Origin: Muribaculum intestinale
GTDB lineage: Bacteria; Bacteroidota; Bacteroidia; Bacteroidales; Muribaculaceae
Reading direction: 5' to 3'
NCBI RefSeq assembly: GCF_002201515.1
Contig: NZ_CP021421.1
Coordinates: 2,542,001 to 2,606,000, forward strand
DNA: 64,000 nt
A model generated the notes under the pieces. It saw nothing but the letters and a program-made list of their open reading frames with translations, did no database searches and was not told the DNA's origin. Made by a program: the position numbers and the translations under genes. Shown in pieces: positions 26,750-36,525 of the stretch (position 1 is the first letter of the stretch; every line of letters begins with the position of its first letter).

Positions 26750-27448
26750 ATGGAATTTCTCACTAATAAATATTTTCTGATAGCGCTGACTTTTGGCTTT
26801 TATCTTTGCGGTCAGTTGTTGCAGCGTCGTGCCGGAGTCAAGATACTCAATCCGATACTTATCGCTATAGCATGTCTGATATGTTTCTTATGTTTCTTTG
26901 ATATTGATTTCGAAACGTATCAGGCCGGAGGTGAATATATTGATTTCTGGCTCAAGCCGGCAGTAGTGGCGCTTGGTGTGCCGTTGTACAAGCAGCTCAG
27001 TGCCATCAGGAAACAGCTTGTGCCCTTGCTTGTGTCAGAACTTGCAGGGTGCGTGGCCGGCATTGTGTCGGTGCTTCTGCTTGCACGGCTGTTCGGTGCC
27101 ACACAGGAAGTGGCGATGTCGCTTGCTCCCAAAGCTGTCACTACACCTATTGCAATGGAGATTGCCTCGGCTATCGGAGGAATTCCTCCGCTTACAGCTG
27201 CGGTGGTGGTGTGTACAGGCATATTCGGAGGTATGGCCGGTTTCGGGATAGTCAGAATGAGTCGTATCAGCAGTCCTATTGCATCCGGACTGTCTATTGG
27301 CACGGCGGCTCATGCTGTCGGTACTTCGGCGGCAATGGAGCGTAGCGACCGCTATGGCGCGTTTTCTTCGCTTGGACTTACTCTTAACGGACTTCTGACA
27401 GCCCTTCTCGCTCCGATGATAATACGCATGATGGGATACGCGTTCTGA
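26750..27448 (+). CDS. lrgB: LrgB family membrane protein
   Basis: About 232 residues from ATG 26750, just behind lrgA. Several membrane segments and the diagnostic centre MSLAPKAVTTPIAMEIASAIGG, then ATAAVVVCTGIFGG-like helices and IGTAAHAVGTSAAMERS. It acts with LrgA in the inner membrane. The first nine codons of the longer ORF (26723) overlap lrgA and are not needed. Confidence 0.9.
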   Translation: MEFLTNKYFLIALTFGFYLCGQLLQRRAGVKILNPILIAIACLICFLCFFDIDFETYQAGGEYIDFWLKPAVVALGVPLYKQLSAIRKQLVPLLVSELAGCVAGIVSVLLLARLFGATQEVAMSLAPKAVTTPIAMEIASAIGGIPPLTAAVVVCTGIFGGMAGFGIVRMSRISSPIASGLSIGTAAHAVGTSAAMERSDRYGAFSSLGLTLNGLLTALLAPMIIRMMGYAF

Positions 27449-27512
27449 TTATAATTGTCATTATAATTTATCATATCTCTTGCGGGGCTGTGGCCCTGTG
27501 GGAGATTTTTGC

Positions 27513-27521
27513 TAAATTTGC
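27513..27521 (+). promoter_or_regulatory. -7 promoter element before prfA
   Basis: TAAATTTGC matches TAnnTTTGC, 107 bases before the prfA start. The leader holds a short ORF from 27543 that runs into prfA in another frame and is probably not a gene. Confidence 0.5.
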
Positions 27522-27627
27522 AGAGTAATAGCACAATGCGGAGTGGCATGTATGAGTGACGATATTCAGAATGCACTTCCGGAGGATTGCTGTAATCCAA
27601 TAGAACCCATAGATTATCAAGATATAA

Positions 27628-28737
27628 ATGGCCGAAAACAATCTGTTGTCACGTCTCGACGGCATAGAGGCGCGTTTCGAGGAGGTAAGCCTTCTCATTA
27701 CCGACCCCTCGGTGATTGCCGACATGAAACGTTATGTAAAGCTCACAAAAGAATATAAGGACCTTGAACGCCTGACCAAGGCTACACGCGCCTATCGTAC
27801 TGCACTCGACAATATCGCCGAGGCGCATGAGGTGTTGGCCTCGGAAAATGATGAGGAACTCCGTGCTATGGCTAAGGATGAGCTTGACGAGGCTACTGCC
27901 AGACTGCCGGAGATGGAGGAGGAGATTAAGCTGCTTCTCGTTCCGGCTGACCCCGAGGACGGAAAGAATGCAATCGTGGAGATTCGCGGTGGTACCGGTG
28001 GCGATGAGGCTGCGATATTTGCCGGTGATTTATACAAGATGTATACCAAGTATTGCGAGTCGAAAGGCTGGCAATGTGCGGTGAGCAGTTTCAGTGAGGG
28101 AGCTGCAGGCGGCTTCAAAGAGATTGTGTTCTCAGTGACAGGCGAGGGCGTATACGGAATTCTTAAATATGAATCCGGAGTCCATCGCGTACAGCGTGTA
28201 CCGGCTACGGAGACTCAGGGACGTGTACATACCTCTGCGGCTACAGTAGCTGTACTCCCCGAGGCGGAGGAATTTGATATTGAAATCAATGAGGGTGAAA
28301 TCAAATGGGACACATTCCGCTCGGGAGGTGCCGGAGGTCAGAATGTAAACAAGGTTGAGTCGGGAGTGCGTCTGCGCTACATGTGGCGCAATCCTAACAC
28401 CGGAGTCACGGAAGAGATTCTTATAGAATGTACCGAGACTCGCGACCAGCCAAAGAATAAAGAGCGTGCTCTCAGCCGACTGCGCACGTTTATCTACGAC
28501 AAAGAGCATCAGAAATATCTCGACGATATAGCCTCGCGACGCAAGACAATGGTGTCGACCGGCGACCGTTCGGCCAAGATACGTACCTACAACTATCCGC
28601 AGGGACGTATTACAGACCATCGCATCAACTATACCATATATAATCTCTCCGCGTTTATGGACGGTGATATACAGGACTGCATCGACCACCTGATAGTTGC
28701 CGAGAACGCAGAGAAACTCAAAGCCAGCGAACTTTAG
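27628..28737 (+). CDS. prfA: Peptide chain release factor 1
   Basis: A 369-residue class I release factor for UAA and UAG. The GGQ loop is present as GGAGGQNVNK (near residue 235), and the codon-recognition PxT motif of RF1 is PAT in RVPATETQGR (near residue 193). Domain order and length are normal. Followed at 84 bases by pyrF. Confidence 0.96.
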   Translation: MAENNLLSRLDGIEARFEEVSLLITDPSVIADMKRYVKLTKEYKDLERLTKATRAYRTALDNIAEAHEVLASENDEELRAMAKDELDEATARLPEMEEEIKLLLVPADPEDGKNAIVEIRGGTGGDEAAIFAGDLYKMYTKYCESKGWQCAVSSFSEGAAGGFKEIVFSVTGEGVYGILKYESGVHRVQRVPATETQGRVHTSAATVAVLPEAEEFDIEINEGEIKWDTFRSGGAGGQNVNKVESGVRLRYMWRNPNTGVTEEILIECTETRDQPKNKERALSRLRTFIYDKEHQKYLDDIASRRKTMVSTGDRSAKIRTYNYPQGRITDHRINYTIYNLSAFMDGDIQDCIDHLIVAENAEKLKASEL

Positions 28738-28821
28738 GCCCCGTAGGCATGTGTCTCGATATGCAGCCTGCTGTGTGTGAAAAAGAACGAATGCACGTGA
28801 CACAAAATTAAAATCAAGATA

Positions 28822-29655
28822 ATGAAACGCGAAAATTTAATCGAAAACATCAAGAGCAAGGGCTCCTTTTTATGCGTAGGGCTTGACCCGGATATTAAGA
28901 AAATCCCGGAGCATCTGCTTCGTGAGGAGAATCCGCTTCTTGCATTCTGCAAGGCAATTGTCGATGCTACCGCTCCTTATTGTGTCGCTTTCAAGCCCAA
29001 TTTGGCCTTCTTTGAAAGCATGGGTGTGGAAGGCTGGCTGGCTCTGGAGGATACGGTAAGGTATATTAAAGAAAATTATCCCGATCAGTTTGTGATAGCC
29101 GATGCCAAGCGCGGCGATATCGGCAATACGTCTAAACTGTATGCACGCGGTGTATTCGAGCATCTTCAGGCCGATGCTGTGACAGTGGCTCCCTATATGG
29201 GCGAGGACAGTGTTACCCCTTTCCTCGGTTATCCCGGCAAATGGGTGGTGCTTCTGGCGCTTACATCCAACAAGGGCAGCCATGACTTTCAGTTCATTCA
29301 GGACGGCGAAGGTCATCGCCTGTTTGAAAACGTGATACTCGCTTCACAGAAATGGGCTTCTTCCGACGAACTGATGTATGTGGTCGGCGCTACACAGGGC
29401 AAGATGTTTGAAGATATACGTGCGGTTGCTCCCGACAATTTCCTTCTTGTGCCCGGAGTCGGTGCGCAGGGCGGCAGTCTGGAAGAGGTCGTAAAATACG
29501 GTATGACCAAAGACTGCGGACTGCTTGTGAACTCATCAAGGGGCATTATCTATGCATCTACCGGAGCTGACTTCGCCGAGGCTGCCGGACACGAAGCCGC
29601 AAAACTCCGCGACCAGATGGCCGGCCTCCTCAAGGAATATGGCGTAATAGACTGA
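28822..29655 (+). CDS. pyrF: Orotidine 5'-phosphate decarboxylase, type 2
   Basis: A 277-residue enzyme that makes UMP from OMP in pyrimidine synthesis. The active-site Asp-Lys-Asp signature is [13 protein letters not shown] (near residue 90); LCVGLDPD at the start and [11 protein letters not shown] near residue 210 bind substrate phosphate. The ~275-residue length fits the PyrF subfamily 2 found in Bacteroidetes and actinobacteria. Confidence 0.95.
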   Translation: MKRENLIENIKSKGSFLCVGLDPDIKKIPEHLLREENPLLAFCKAIVDATAPYCVAFKPNLAFFESMGVEGWLALEDTVRYIKENYPDQFVIADAKRGDIGNTSKLYARGVFEHLQADAVTVAPYMGEDSVTPFLGYPGKWVVLLALTSNKGSHDFQFIQDGEGHRLFENVILASQKWASSDELMYVVGATQGKMFEDIRAVAPDNFLLVPGVGAQGGSLEEVVKYGMTKDCGLLVNSSRGIIYASTGADFAEAAGHEAAKLRDQMAGLLKEYGVID

Positions 29656-29724
29656 TAGCCCTGAATATGCTTGTCTGTTAACCATATTTACATAATTATA
29701 AGTGTAAGTGTCAAAAATTTCAAT

Positions 29725-29733
29725 TATCTTTGC
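29725..29733 (+). promoter_or_regulatory. -7 promoter element of pgk
   Basis: TATCTTTGC, 43 bases before the pgk start. Confidence 0.6.
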
Positions 29734-29775
29734 CGATACAATACTGTGATTTTTACTTAACCAAATAATATAATA

Positions 29776-31026
29776 ATGGCAACTATCGACAATTACAATT
29801 TCAACGGCAAGAAGGCTATCGTTCGCGTGGACTTCAATGTGCCTCTGGACGAAAACGGCAATATTACCGACGACACCCGTATCCGCGGTGCGCTTCCTAC
29901 CCTTAAGAAAATTCTTAACGACGGAGGCAGCCTCATCATAATGTCGCATATGGGCAAACCTAAAGGCAAGGTGAACCCCAAATTCTCCCTGTCGCAGATT
30001 AAGGATGCCGTAGCAAAGGCTCTTGGCACTGATGTCAAGTTTGCTCCTGACTGCGCCAACGCTGCAGAGGCTGCTGCAAGCCTCAAGCCCGGTGAAGTCC
30101 TTCTGCTTGAAAACCTCCGCTTCTATCCCGAAGAAGAGGGCAAGCCCGTCGGCATTGACAAGGCTGACCCCGCTTATGAGGATGCCAAGAAGGAGATGAA
30201 GGCCCGTCAGAAAGAATTTGCCAAGACTCTTGCAAGCTATGCCGACGTATATGTAAACGATGCCTTCGGCACCGCTCACCGCAAGCATGCCTCTACAGCT
30301 GTTATCGCTGACTATTTCAGCGCTGACGACAAGATGCTCGGCTACCTCATGGAGAAAGAAGTAAAGGCTGTTGACAATATCCTCAGCGATATCAAACGTC
30401 CTTTCACCGCTATCATGGGTGGTTCAAAGGTATCTACCAAAATCGGTATTATCGAGAATCTTATGGACAAGGTCGACAACCTTATCCTCTGCGGCGGCAT
30501 GACATATACCTTTGCCAAGGCTCAGGGCGGTAAGATTGGCCAGTCTATCGTAGAGGATGACAAGCTCGACCTCGCTCTTGATATCATCAAGAAAGCCAAA
30601 GAGAAAGGCGTCAACCTTATTCTTGGTACCGATTGCGTTGCCGCTGACGCATTCAGCAATGATGCCAATACAATGATATGCCCCAGCAATGATATCCCCG
30701 ACGGATGGGAAGGTCTTGATGCAGGTCCTGAGACTCGCAAGAGATTTGCTGACGCAATCGAGCCCTCTAAGACTATCCTTTGGAACGGCCCTGCCGGTGT
30801 ATTCGAGTTCGACAACTTTACTGCCGGTTCGCGTGCGATAGCCGACGCTATTGTAAAGGCTACTGAAAACGGCGCATTCTCTCTCGTTGGCGGTGGCGAC
30901 TCTGTGGCTTGTGTCAACAAGTTCGGTCTGGCCGACCAGGTTAGCTATGTATCTACCGGCGGTGGCGCTCTCCTTGAGGCTATCGAGGGTAAGGTACTTC
31001 CCGGCGTAGCCGCTATCAAGGGCTAA
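29776..31026 (+). CDS. pgk: Phosphoglycerate kinase
   Basis: A 416-residue glycolytic enzyme that moves phosphate from 1,3-bisphosphoglycerate to ADP. Motifs: [13 protein letters not shown] near the N-terminus, [21 protein letters not shown], the hinge and nucleotide loops ([19 protein letters not shown]) and [13 protein letters not shown] near the end. Own promoter and terminator, so probably transcribed alone and strongly. Confidence 0.97.
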   Translation: MATIDNYNFNGKKAIVRVDFNVPLDENGNITDDTRIRGALPTLKKILNDGGSLIIMSHMGKPKGKVNPKFSLSQIKDAVAKALGTDVKFAPDCANAAEAAASLKPGEVLLLENLRFYPEEEGKPVGIDKADPAYEDAKKEMKARQKEFAKTLASYADVYVNDAFGTAHRKHASTAVIADYFSADDKMLGYLMEKEVKAVDNILSDIKRPFTAIMGGSKVSTKIGIIENLMDKVDNLILCGGMTYTFAKAQGGKIGQSIVEDDKLDLALDIIKKAKEKGVNLILGTDCVAADAFSNDANTMICPSNDIPDGWEGLDAGPETRKRFADAIEPSKTILWNGPAGVFEFDNFTAGSRAIADAIVKATENGAFSLVGGGDSVACVNKFGLADQVSYVSTGGGALLEAIEGKVLPGVAAIKG

Positions 31027-31055
31027 TAGCCGTAAGGTATATAGACGAATATCAG

Positions 31056-31090
31056 GTGGCATCGGGCTGTTTGTCCGGTGCCACTATTGT
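31056..31090 (+). terminator. Terminator-like hairpin after pgk
   Basis: GTGGCA (31056-31061) pairs with TGCCAC (31079-31084), extended by further G-C and G-T pairs; the T-run behind it is weak. Confidence 0.5.
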
Positions 31091-31135
31091 AATACTCCAC
31101 GTAAATCGGATTGCATATGCCTGATTTACTTGGCT

Positions 31136-32350
31136 ATGCATGCTTTAGATATGGAAATATTTGGCGACGAACGTTTCTGGGCCTGGGTGGAAGCTCACAA
31201 TAACGATGACCCCGCTAAATTGCGCCTTGCATGGCATGGGCGCGAGCCGTGGATTGACGATGCGGTAAGGCAGATAGAATGCCGGCGGAAATATCGTCGG
31301 AAACTTCAGTATGAAATATCATACGACAGGTTCTATTTCCCGACTTCACTTTCCGGAGAACAGTCGACAGGCGATGAACTGGCCCGTATACATGCGGCGA
31401 TGATTCCTTCCGGTGCTCACACGATTGTCGATCTTACTTCCGGACTCGGAGTTGATGCTATGACGATAGCCCGAGCTACAGGTGTCCATGTTGTTGAGGT
31501 AGAGCGTGATTCTGTAGTCTCTGCGGCCTTGAGACATAATGCGGGTGTTGTCGGAGCTAATGTAGAGGCAATATGCGCCGACTGTCGCGATTATCTTGAA
31601 AGTGTGCCTGACGGCAGATTTGATATCGCGTTCATTGATCCTGCCCGTAGGGATGCTGATGGAGGACGTGTATTCGGTATACGTGATTGTGAACCGGACA
31701 TCTTGACTATGTTGCCGTTGCTGAGGCGGAAAGTGAGGACGCTTATAGTCAAGCTGTCTCCTATGCTTGACGTGACCCGGACTTTACGCGATTTGCCTGG
31801 CACGACTGACCTGTGGTCGCTCGGGTCATCCACAGAATGCAAGGAGATTGTAGCATGTTGCGACTTGCAGGCCGACATTAGTAGTGACTATGAACCGGAC
31901 ATTCATGCCGTTACGCCTAATGGTGAGATAAGTTTCAGACTCGGAGAGGAAGCATGTGCAGAGTCCAGGTATGGTACACCCATGGCCGGCGGATGGCTAT
32001 ATGAACCATGGCCGGCAGTGATGAAAGTCGCCCCATGGCGTTTGCTGTCATCACGGTATGGTATGGTGCAGCTTCACCCCAACACCCACTTGTATTATTC
32101 CCCCGGGCCTGTGTCTGATTTTCCCGGGGAGGGCAGACGCATACTTGAGGTACTCCCGTTTGCATCGTCAGTGCTCAAGCAATTGCCACGTCGCTATTCC
32201 CGTATGCAGGTTGCTGCCCGAAACTTTCCTATGGCCGCAAATGTGCTCTCGCGCAAACTCCGGGCTAAAGAGGGTTATGGCGCTCCACGCCTTATGGCTG
32301 CTATCGTTGTGCCCGACACGCCTGTGCTTATAGTACTTAAGGGGCAGTAG
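31136..32350 (+). CDS. SAM-dependent methyltransferase with THUMP-like domain
   Basis: About 404 residues. Motif I VDLTSGLGVDA (near residue 95) binds SAM, followed by the acidic loop VEVERD and FIDPARRDADGGR, the catalytic-motif position of N-methyltransferase-like folds. The C-terminal ~120 residues (AAVMKVAPWRLLS, LHPNTHLYYS, RNFPMAANVLSRKLRAKEG) resemble the THUMP-like/PG_1098 ferredoxin-like domain of a Bacteroidetes family. The substrate is probably RNA but not established. ATG 31136 or 31151 are likely starts; the TTG at 31130 is less so. Confidence 0.8.
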   Translation: MHALDMEIFGDERFWAWVEAHNNDDPAKLRLAWHGREPWIDDAVRQIECRRKYRRKLQYEISYDRFYFPTSLSGEQSTGDELARIHAAMIPSGAHTIVDLTSGLGVDAMTIARATGVHVVEVERDSVVSAALRHNAGVVGANVEAICADCRDYLESVPDGRFDIAFIDPARRDADGGRVFGIRDCEPDILTMLPLLRRKVRTLIVKLSPMLDVTRTLRDLPGTTDLWSLGSSTECKEIVACCDLQADISSDYEPDIHAVTPNGEISFRLGEEACAESRYGTPMAGGWLYEPWPAVMKVAPWRLLSSRYGMVQLHPNTHLYYSPGPVSDFPGEGRRILEVLPFASSVLKQLPRRYSRMQVAARNFPMAANVLSRKLRAKEGYGAPRLMAAIVVPDTPVLIVLKGQ

Positions 32351-32434
32351 CGAGTATATACATAGACATTTGCACTGGTGATTAAATCGGTCGCCGGCAT
32401 GTAAATATCTGTGTTTTAGTTTGATATGATACAA

Positions 32435-32467
32435 TTTGCGCGGATGGGTTATTTTTCGTAATTTTGC
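32435..32467 (+). promoter_or_regulatory. Promoter of fabI
   Basis: TTTG (32435-32438) and TAATTTTGC (32459-32467) stand 20 bases apart, a textbook Bacteroidetes -33/-7 pair, 39 bases before the fabI start. Confidence 0.75.
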
Positions 32468-32505
32468 AGCCCGTAAACAGATTAGAAGTATAATTCAAAT
32501 TAATT

Positions 32506-33363
32506 ATGAGTTACAATCTACTAAAAGGTAAGCGTGGCATTATCTTCGGTGCACTCAATGATATGAGTATCGCATGGAAGGTGGCCGAGCGTGCCGTAGA
32601 AGAGGGCGCTACAATTACGCTTTCCAACACACCCGTTGCTGTCAGAATGGGTGATGTAAGCAAACTCGGTGAGAAACTTGGAGCCGAGGTTATACCTGCT
32701 GACGCAACCAACGTCGATGATCTTGAAATGGTTTTCCAGCGTTCGATGGATGTCCTTGGCGGTAAGATAGACTTCGTGCTGCACTCCATTGGCATGTCGC
32801 CCAACGTACGTAAAAAGCGCCTCTACGATGATATCGACTACGATTTGCTCAATAAGACTTTGGATATATCGGCAGTATCGTTTCATAAGATGATACAGGC
32901 CGCCAAGAAACTTGACGCAATCGCCGATTATGGCAGTATTCTTGCATTAAGCTATATCGCTGCACAGCGTACTATGTTCGGATACAATGATATGGCTGAT
33001 GCCAAGGCCCTTCTTGAGTCGATTGCACGTAGCTTCGGATACATCTATGGCCGTGAGAAGCATGTACGTATCAACACAATCTCTCAGTCGCCTACACAGA
33101 CTACTGCCGGAAGTGGTGTGAAGGGTATGTCGTCGCTAATGGATTTCGCCAACCGTATGTCGCCTCTGGGCAATGCGGATGCCGACGAGTGTGCCAACTA
33201 CTGTATCGTTATGTTCAGTGACCTTACCCGCAAGGTTACCATGCAGAACCTCTTCCATGACGGCGGATTCTCGTCAATGGGTATGAGTCTGCGTGCTATG
33301 GACCAGTATGAAAAGAGTTTCGATCTCTACCGTAATCCCGACGGAACTATCCAGTACGGTTGA
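32506..33363 (+). CDS. fabI: Enoyl-[acyl-carrier-protein] reductase (NADH)
   Basis: A 285-residue short-chain dehydrogenase-type enzyme that completes each cycle of fatty-acid elongation. The FabI-type nucleotide loop GALNDMSIAWKVA replaces the classic GxxxGxG; the active site is Tyr and Lys in YNDMADAK (Y-x6-K) with the accompanying Tyr in LSYIAAQ. SPTQTTAGSG precedes the flexible substrate loop. Single gene with its own promoter and terminator. Confidence 0.95.
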   Translation: MSYNLLKGKRGIIFGALNDMSIAWKVAERAVEEGATITLSNTPVAVRMGDVSKLGEKLGAEVIPADATNVDDLEMVFQRSMDVLGGKIDFVLHSIGMSPNVRKKRLYDDIDYDLLNKTLDISAVSFHKMIQAAKKLDAIADYGSILALSYIAAQRTMFGYNDMADAKALLESIARSFGYIYGREKHVRINTISQSPTQTTAGSGVKGMSSLMDFANRMSPLGNADADECANYCIVMFSDLTRKVTMQNLFHDGGFSSMGMSLRAMDQYEKSFDLYRNPDGTIQYG

Positions 33364-33387
33364 TATTGGTATTCTTACAAAATAATT

Positions 33388-33427
33388 ATGGCGGCTATCG
33401 TATTAAAGATATGCCGCCATTTTTTAT
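33388..33427 (+). terminator. Rho-independent terminator between fabI and the convergent transporter gene
   Basis: ATGGCGGC (33388-33395) pairs with GCCGCCAT (33413-33420), followed by TTTTTATT. Convergent genes on both sides may share it. Confidence 0.8.
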
Positions 33428-33456
33428 TGTGGTGGAGTGTCTGCCGGATTATAATG

Positions 33457-34803
33457 TCAGATGATGTCCAGTCCGGACAGGAATATAAGAAGTATGGCTG
33501 TTGGAGCAAGATATCTCAGACAGAATGTAATTCCGGTAAGAAGCGGACGCGGTATGCGCCCGGAGCCGCCCAACTGGTTGCGGATGAGATTGCGGTCTAC
33601 AATCCATCCCACAAATATTGATATCAGCATGCCTCCCAGCGGAAGCAGAATGTTGCTTGACAGATAGTCAAAGAGATTGAACACGGAGAGACCGGCGATG
33701 GTGAAGTCTGACAGACTCCCGAACGACAATGCGCACAGTGTGCCGAATCCCATGGCGATTGCAGTATTTATGAGAGTTGCACGCCGACGTGACATCTTTG
33801 TCTGTTCACAGAAAAATGCAATGCATATTTCACTCATTGAAATAGTCGAGGTGAGAGAAGCGAGAAAGAGGAGGAAGAAGAAAAGGATAGCCCATATCGC
33901 ACCGCCTGGCATCTGATGGAATATTGCCGGCAGTACTTCGAACACGAGTTTGGGCCCGGCAGCCGGTTCGCACCCATAGGTGAATACCGCAGGAAATATT
34001 ATGATTCCGGCAAGTATTGCCACAATGGTGTCGAGTGATGCTGTCGTTACCGCGCTTTTAATAAGAGGAGTCGAGTCGGAAAAGTAGCTTGAGTATGTCA
34101 TGAGTGTGCCGAGCCCCAACGAGAGTGAGAAGAATGCCTGGCCGAGCGCGCCTATAAGCGTGGAAGAGTCGACTTTGGAAAAGTCCGGTTTGAAAAGAAA
34201 CTGAAGTCCCTCCGAAGCCTGCGGCAGCGTAAGAGAGTTTATGCAGAATATAATCAGTATCACAAACAGTACGGGCATTAGCACATTGGAGGCCTTTTCG
34301 ATACCGCCCCGTACTCCGCGCAGTAGTATTACCGCGTTGACTGCCAGAAATATCAGAGTCCACATTACTGAGCGAGGGCCTGCGGCAAATGTGTCAAATG
34401 CGGCGTGAAGATTGTTGGTGCCGGAATTGGCGTCAAGCGTGCCTGTGATGGATTGCCAAAGGTATTCCAGTGTCCATCCTGCCACTACGGAGTAGAACGA
34501 TAGAATAAGAATGCTTGCAAGGATACCCATATAGCCTACCCACGACCAGCAACGGCATGAATGAAGCGTCCAGAACGCACCGAAAATATTGCGGCGTGTA
34601 CCGCGCCCCATTATGAATTCCGCACATATCACAGGTACTCCAATCAGGAATATGAAGCCTATGTATATAAGCAGGAATGCCCCTCCGCCATGAGCTCCTG
34701 CCTCGTATGGGAAACGCCAGATATTGCCAAGGCCAACGGCTGAGCCGACGGTAGTGGCGATTACCCCAAGGCGTGTGCCGAATTGTGCACGTTGTGTCGA
34801 CAT
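33457..34803 (-). CDS. SLC6-type sodium-dependent transporter (NSS family), second copy of the pair
   Basis: A 448-residue polytopic inner-membrane protein. The N-terminal TM1 signature GSAVGLGNIWRFPYEAGAHGG has the unwound helix that binds Na+ and substrate in LeuT-type transporters. About eleven to twelve hydrophobic segments follow. Substrate is likely an amino acid or amine but is not visible. It begins one base after the stop of its upstream paralogue, so the two are in one transcript. The two share strong similarity throughout. Confidence 0.9.
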   Translation of the reverse strand: MSTQRAQFGTRLGVIATTVGSAVGLGNIWRFPYEAGAHGGGAFLLIYIGFIFLIGVPVICAEFIMGRGTRRNIFGAFWTLHSCRCWSWVGYMGILASILILSFYSVVAGWTLEYLWQSITGTLDANSGTNNLHAAFDTFAAGPRSVMWTLIFLAVNAVILLRGVRGGIEKASNVLMPVLFVILIIFCINSLTLPQASEGLQFLFKPDFSKVDSSTLIGALGQAFFSLSLGLGTLMTYSSYFSDSTPLIKSAVTTASLDTIVAILAGIIIFPAVFTYGCEPAAGPKLVFEVLPAIFHQMPGGAIWAILFFFLLFLASLTSTISMSEICIAFFCEQTKMSRRRATLINTAIAMGFGTLCALSFGSLSDFTIAGLSVFNLFDYLSSNILLPLGGMLISIFVGWIVDRNLIRNQLGGSGRIPRPLLTGITFCLRYLAPTAILLIFLSGLDII

Positions 34804-34804
34804 A

Positions 34805-36184
34805 TCAGAAGAATGCTCCTAAAAGTATTATGGAAATGATGACAGGAGCCACGTAGCGAATGATGCACATAATCACCGGATAAGTGCGTGAGCCGATAGT
34901 GCCGTGGTTGGTGAGTTCGCGTCGAAGATATCCTTTCGGTGCAAACCATCCGATATATATGCATGTGATAATGCTTGCAACCGGTAGCATGACATTCGTC
35001 GCCACTGTATCAAGCAGGCTGAATATATTCATGCCTCCGATTTTAATCCAGGATAGAGACCCCTGGGACAGCGAGCATATGGTGCTGAGGATAAACAGCG
35101 GTAGTATTACAGTGAGGCATGCTGACGTGCGCCGCATACGGAATCGGTCCTGCATGAATGCAATTGATACCTCGGCGAGTGATATTGTAGAAGTGAGCGC
35201 GGCCACCATGAGGAGCAGGAAGAAGAGTGATGACCATAATTGGGTCAGAGGCATCTGAGCAAATACCTCGGGAAGGGTCACGAAGACAAGTGTGGCCCCC
35301 TCAAGCCCTTCGCTGTCAAGCCCGAACGACTTTACTGCCGGAAATATTATCATTCCCATCATTACAGCTACGAGCATATCGAGAAGAGACACGGTAACTG
35401 CAGTGCGGGTCAGGCGTGTATCCTTGGGAAAATAACTTGAATAGGTAATTAAGATGCCCATGCCTAGCGACAAAGAGAAAAACGCCTGCCCTAATGCGTT
35501 TATTACTACTGATGCATTTATCTTGCTGAAATCGGGATGTAAGAAGAACTCCAGGCCTTCTGATGCCTTGGGGAATGAAAGTGCCACACAGGCAAATGCC
35601 AGCAACAGGATGAAAAGCACTGGCATAAGCACATTGGATATTTTTTCGATACCTTTCTGGACGCCCATAAGCAGTATGCCGAGGTTTATGGCAAGCATTA
35701 TGTAGGTCATTATAAGCGGGCGTATATCCTGGAGGATATATTCCTCCATTTTTGTCTTGAACTGTATGTCAAGAGCGTCAAGACCGGTATGGCTCACAGA
35801 TTCGGCTACCGGGCTGTACAATGCGCCAGTTATCGACTGCCACATATATTCAAGTGTCCATCCGGCAACTACCATATAGAAAGAGAGGATAAGGTAGCTC
35901 GCAAGAATGGCGATGGCGCCTCCTATCCACCAGCGTGAACGAGGAGCAAGACTTTTGAACACACCTACGGCATCGCTTCTCTGCCCGCGTCCGAGTGAGA
36001 ATTCGGCAAGCATGACCGGTATGCCAAGAAGAAACACGCATATGATATATAAGAGTAGAAACGCAGCACCTCCATTGGCTTGCGCCTCGGCCGGGAAACG
36101 CCATACATTGCCGAGTCCCACGGCAGAGCCTACAGTTGCGGCAATTAGTCCAATCTTACTTCCAAATTGAGCCTTTGCGGCCAT
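34805..36184 (-). CDS. SLC6-type sodium-dependent transporter (NSS family), first copy of the pair
   Basis: A 459-residue polytopic inner-membrane protein with TM1 signature GSAVGLGNVWRFPAEAQANGG. Compared with the downstream copy, TM1 has Ala-Glu-Ala-Gln where the other has Tyr-Glu-Ala-Gly, which could alter substrate choice. An extra stretch of ~15 residues lies around residues 125-150 (SPVAESVSHTGLDALDIQF). First gene of the two-gene transcript. Confidence 0.9.
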   Translation of the reverse strand: MAAKAQFGSKIGLIAATVGSAVGLGNVWRFPAEAQANGGAAFLLLYIICVFLLGIPVMLAEFSLGRGQRSDAVGVFKSLAPRSRWWIGGAIAILASYLILSFYMVVAGWTLEYMWQSITGALYSPVAESVSHTGLDALDIQFKTKMEEYILQDIRPLIMTYIMLAINLGILLMGVQKGIEKISNVLMPVLFILLLAFACVALSFPKASEGLEFFLHPDFSKINASVVINALGQAFFSLSLGMGILITYSSYFPKDTRLTRTAVTVSLLDMLVAVMMGMIIFPAVKSFGLDSEGLEGATLVFVTLPEVFAQMPLTQLWSSLFFLLLMVAALTSTISLAEVSIAFMQDRFRMRRTSACLTVILPLFILSTICSLSQGSLSWIKIGGMNIFSLLDTVATNVMLPVASIITCIYIGWFAPKGYLRRELTNHGTIGSRTYPVIMCIIRYVAPVIISIILLGAFF

Positions 36185-36308
36185 AACAGAATCTTAGATA
36201 AAGTTAGTATATCGGTTAAATCGGTCGCAAAGATAATGAATATATGATGAATGATAGGGTTTTTGGATGTTAAAATGTGTATCTGTAACTTTATGAGTGT
36301 ATAAAAAT

Positions 36309-36499
36309 ACCGATGTATCTCTGAGAGATTGTCTAAAATTCATATTACTTTGCTTTTGAGAGTCTTGTCGGTGTCTTTTTGTTTATTCTTCGGTCATGTA
36401 GCTACGGCTACACTCCCTCATCACAAGCAAAAATCCATCAGACAATCCTTCTCAAAATCGGTATCATATAAATTTAGACAATCTCTGAGATACATCGGT
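36309..36499 (-). terminator. Terminator of the Dabb gene, split by a MITE
   Basis: ACCGATGTATC (36309-36319) and GATACATCGGT (36489-36499) are perfect inverse complements. Without the 161-bp element and one TGA they form an 11-bp stem with a 5-base TCTGA loop, and on the minus strand the stem is followed by ATTTTTAT, a normal Rho-independent terminator for the gene at 36526-36819. Confidence 0.75.
36325..36485. mobile_element. 161-bp MITE, family A, copy 2
   Basis: Same ends (GAGATTGTCTAAA / TTTAGACAATCTC) and almost the same interior as copy 1 at 16077. Flanked by TGA on both sides (36322-36324, 36486-36488), a clean TNA target duplication. Inserted in the loop of a terminator hairpin. Confidence 0.9.
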
Positions 36500-36525
36500 A
36501 GAGGTTATACGATAGAATCGGGATA

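Noticed and set aside
27543..27758. ORF upstream of and overlapping the prfA start
   Set aside because: Only its first ~24 codons look protein-like and the rest is the prfA sequence in another frame; no start signal or family match.
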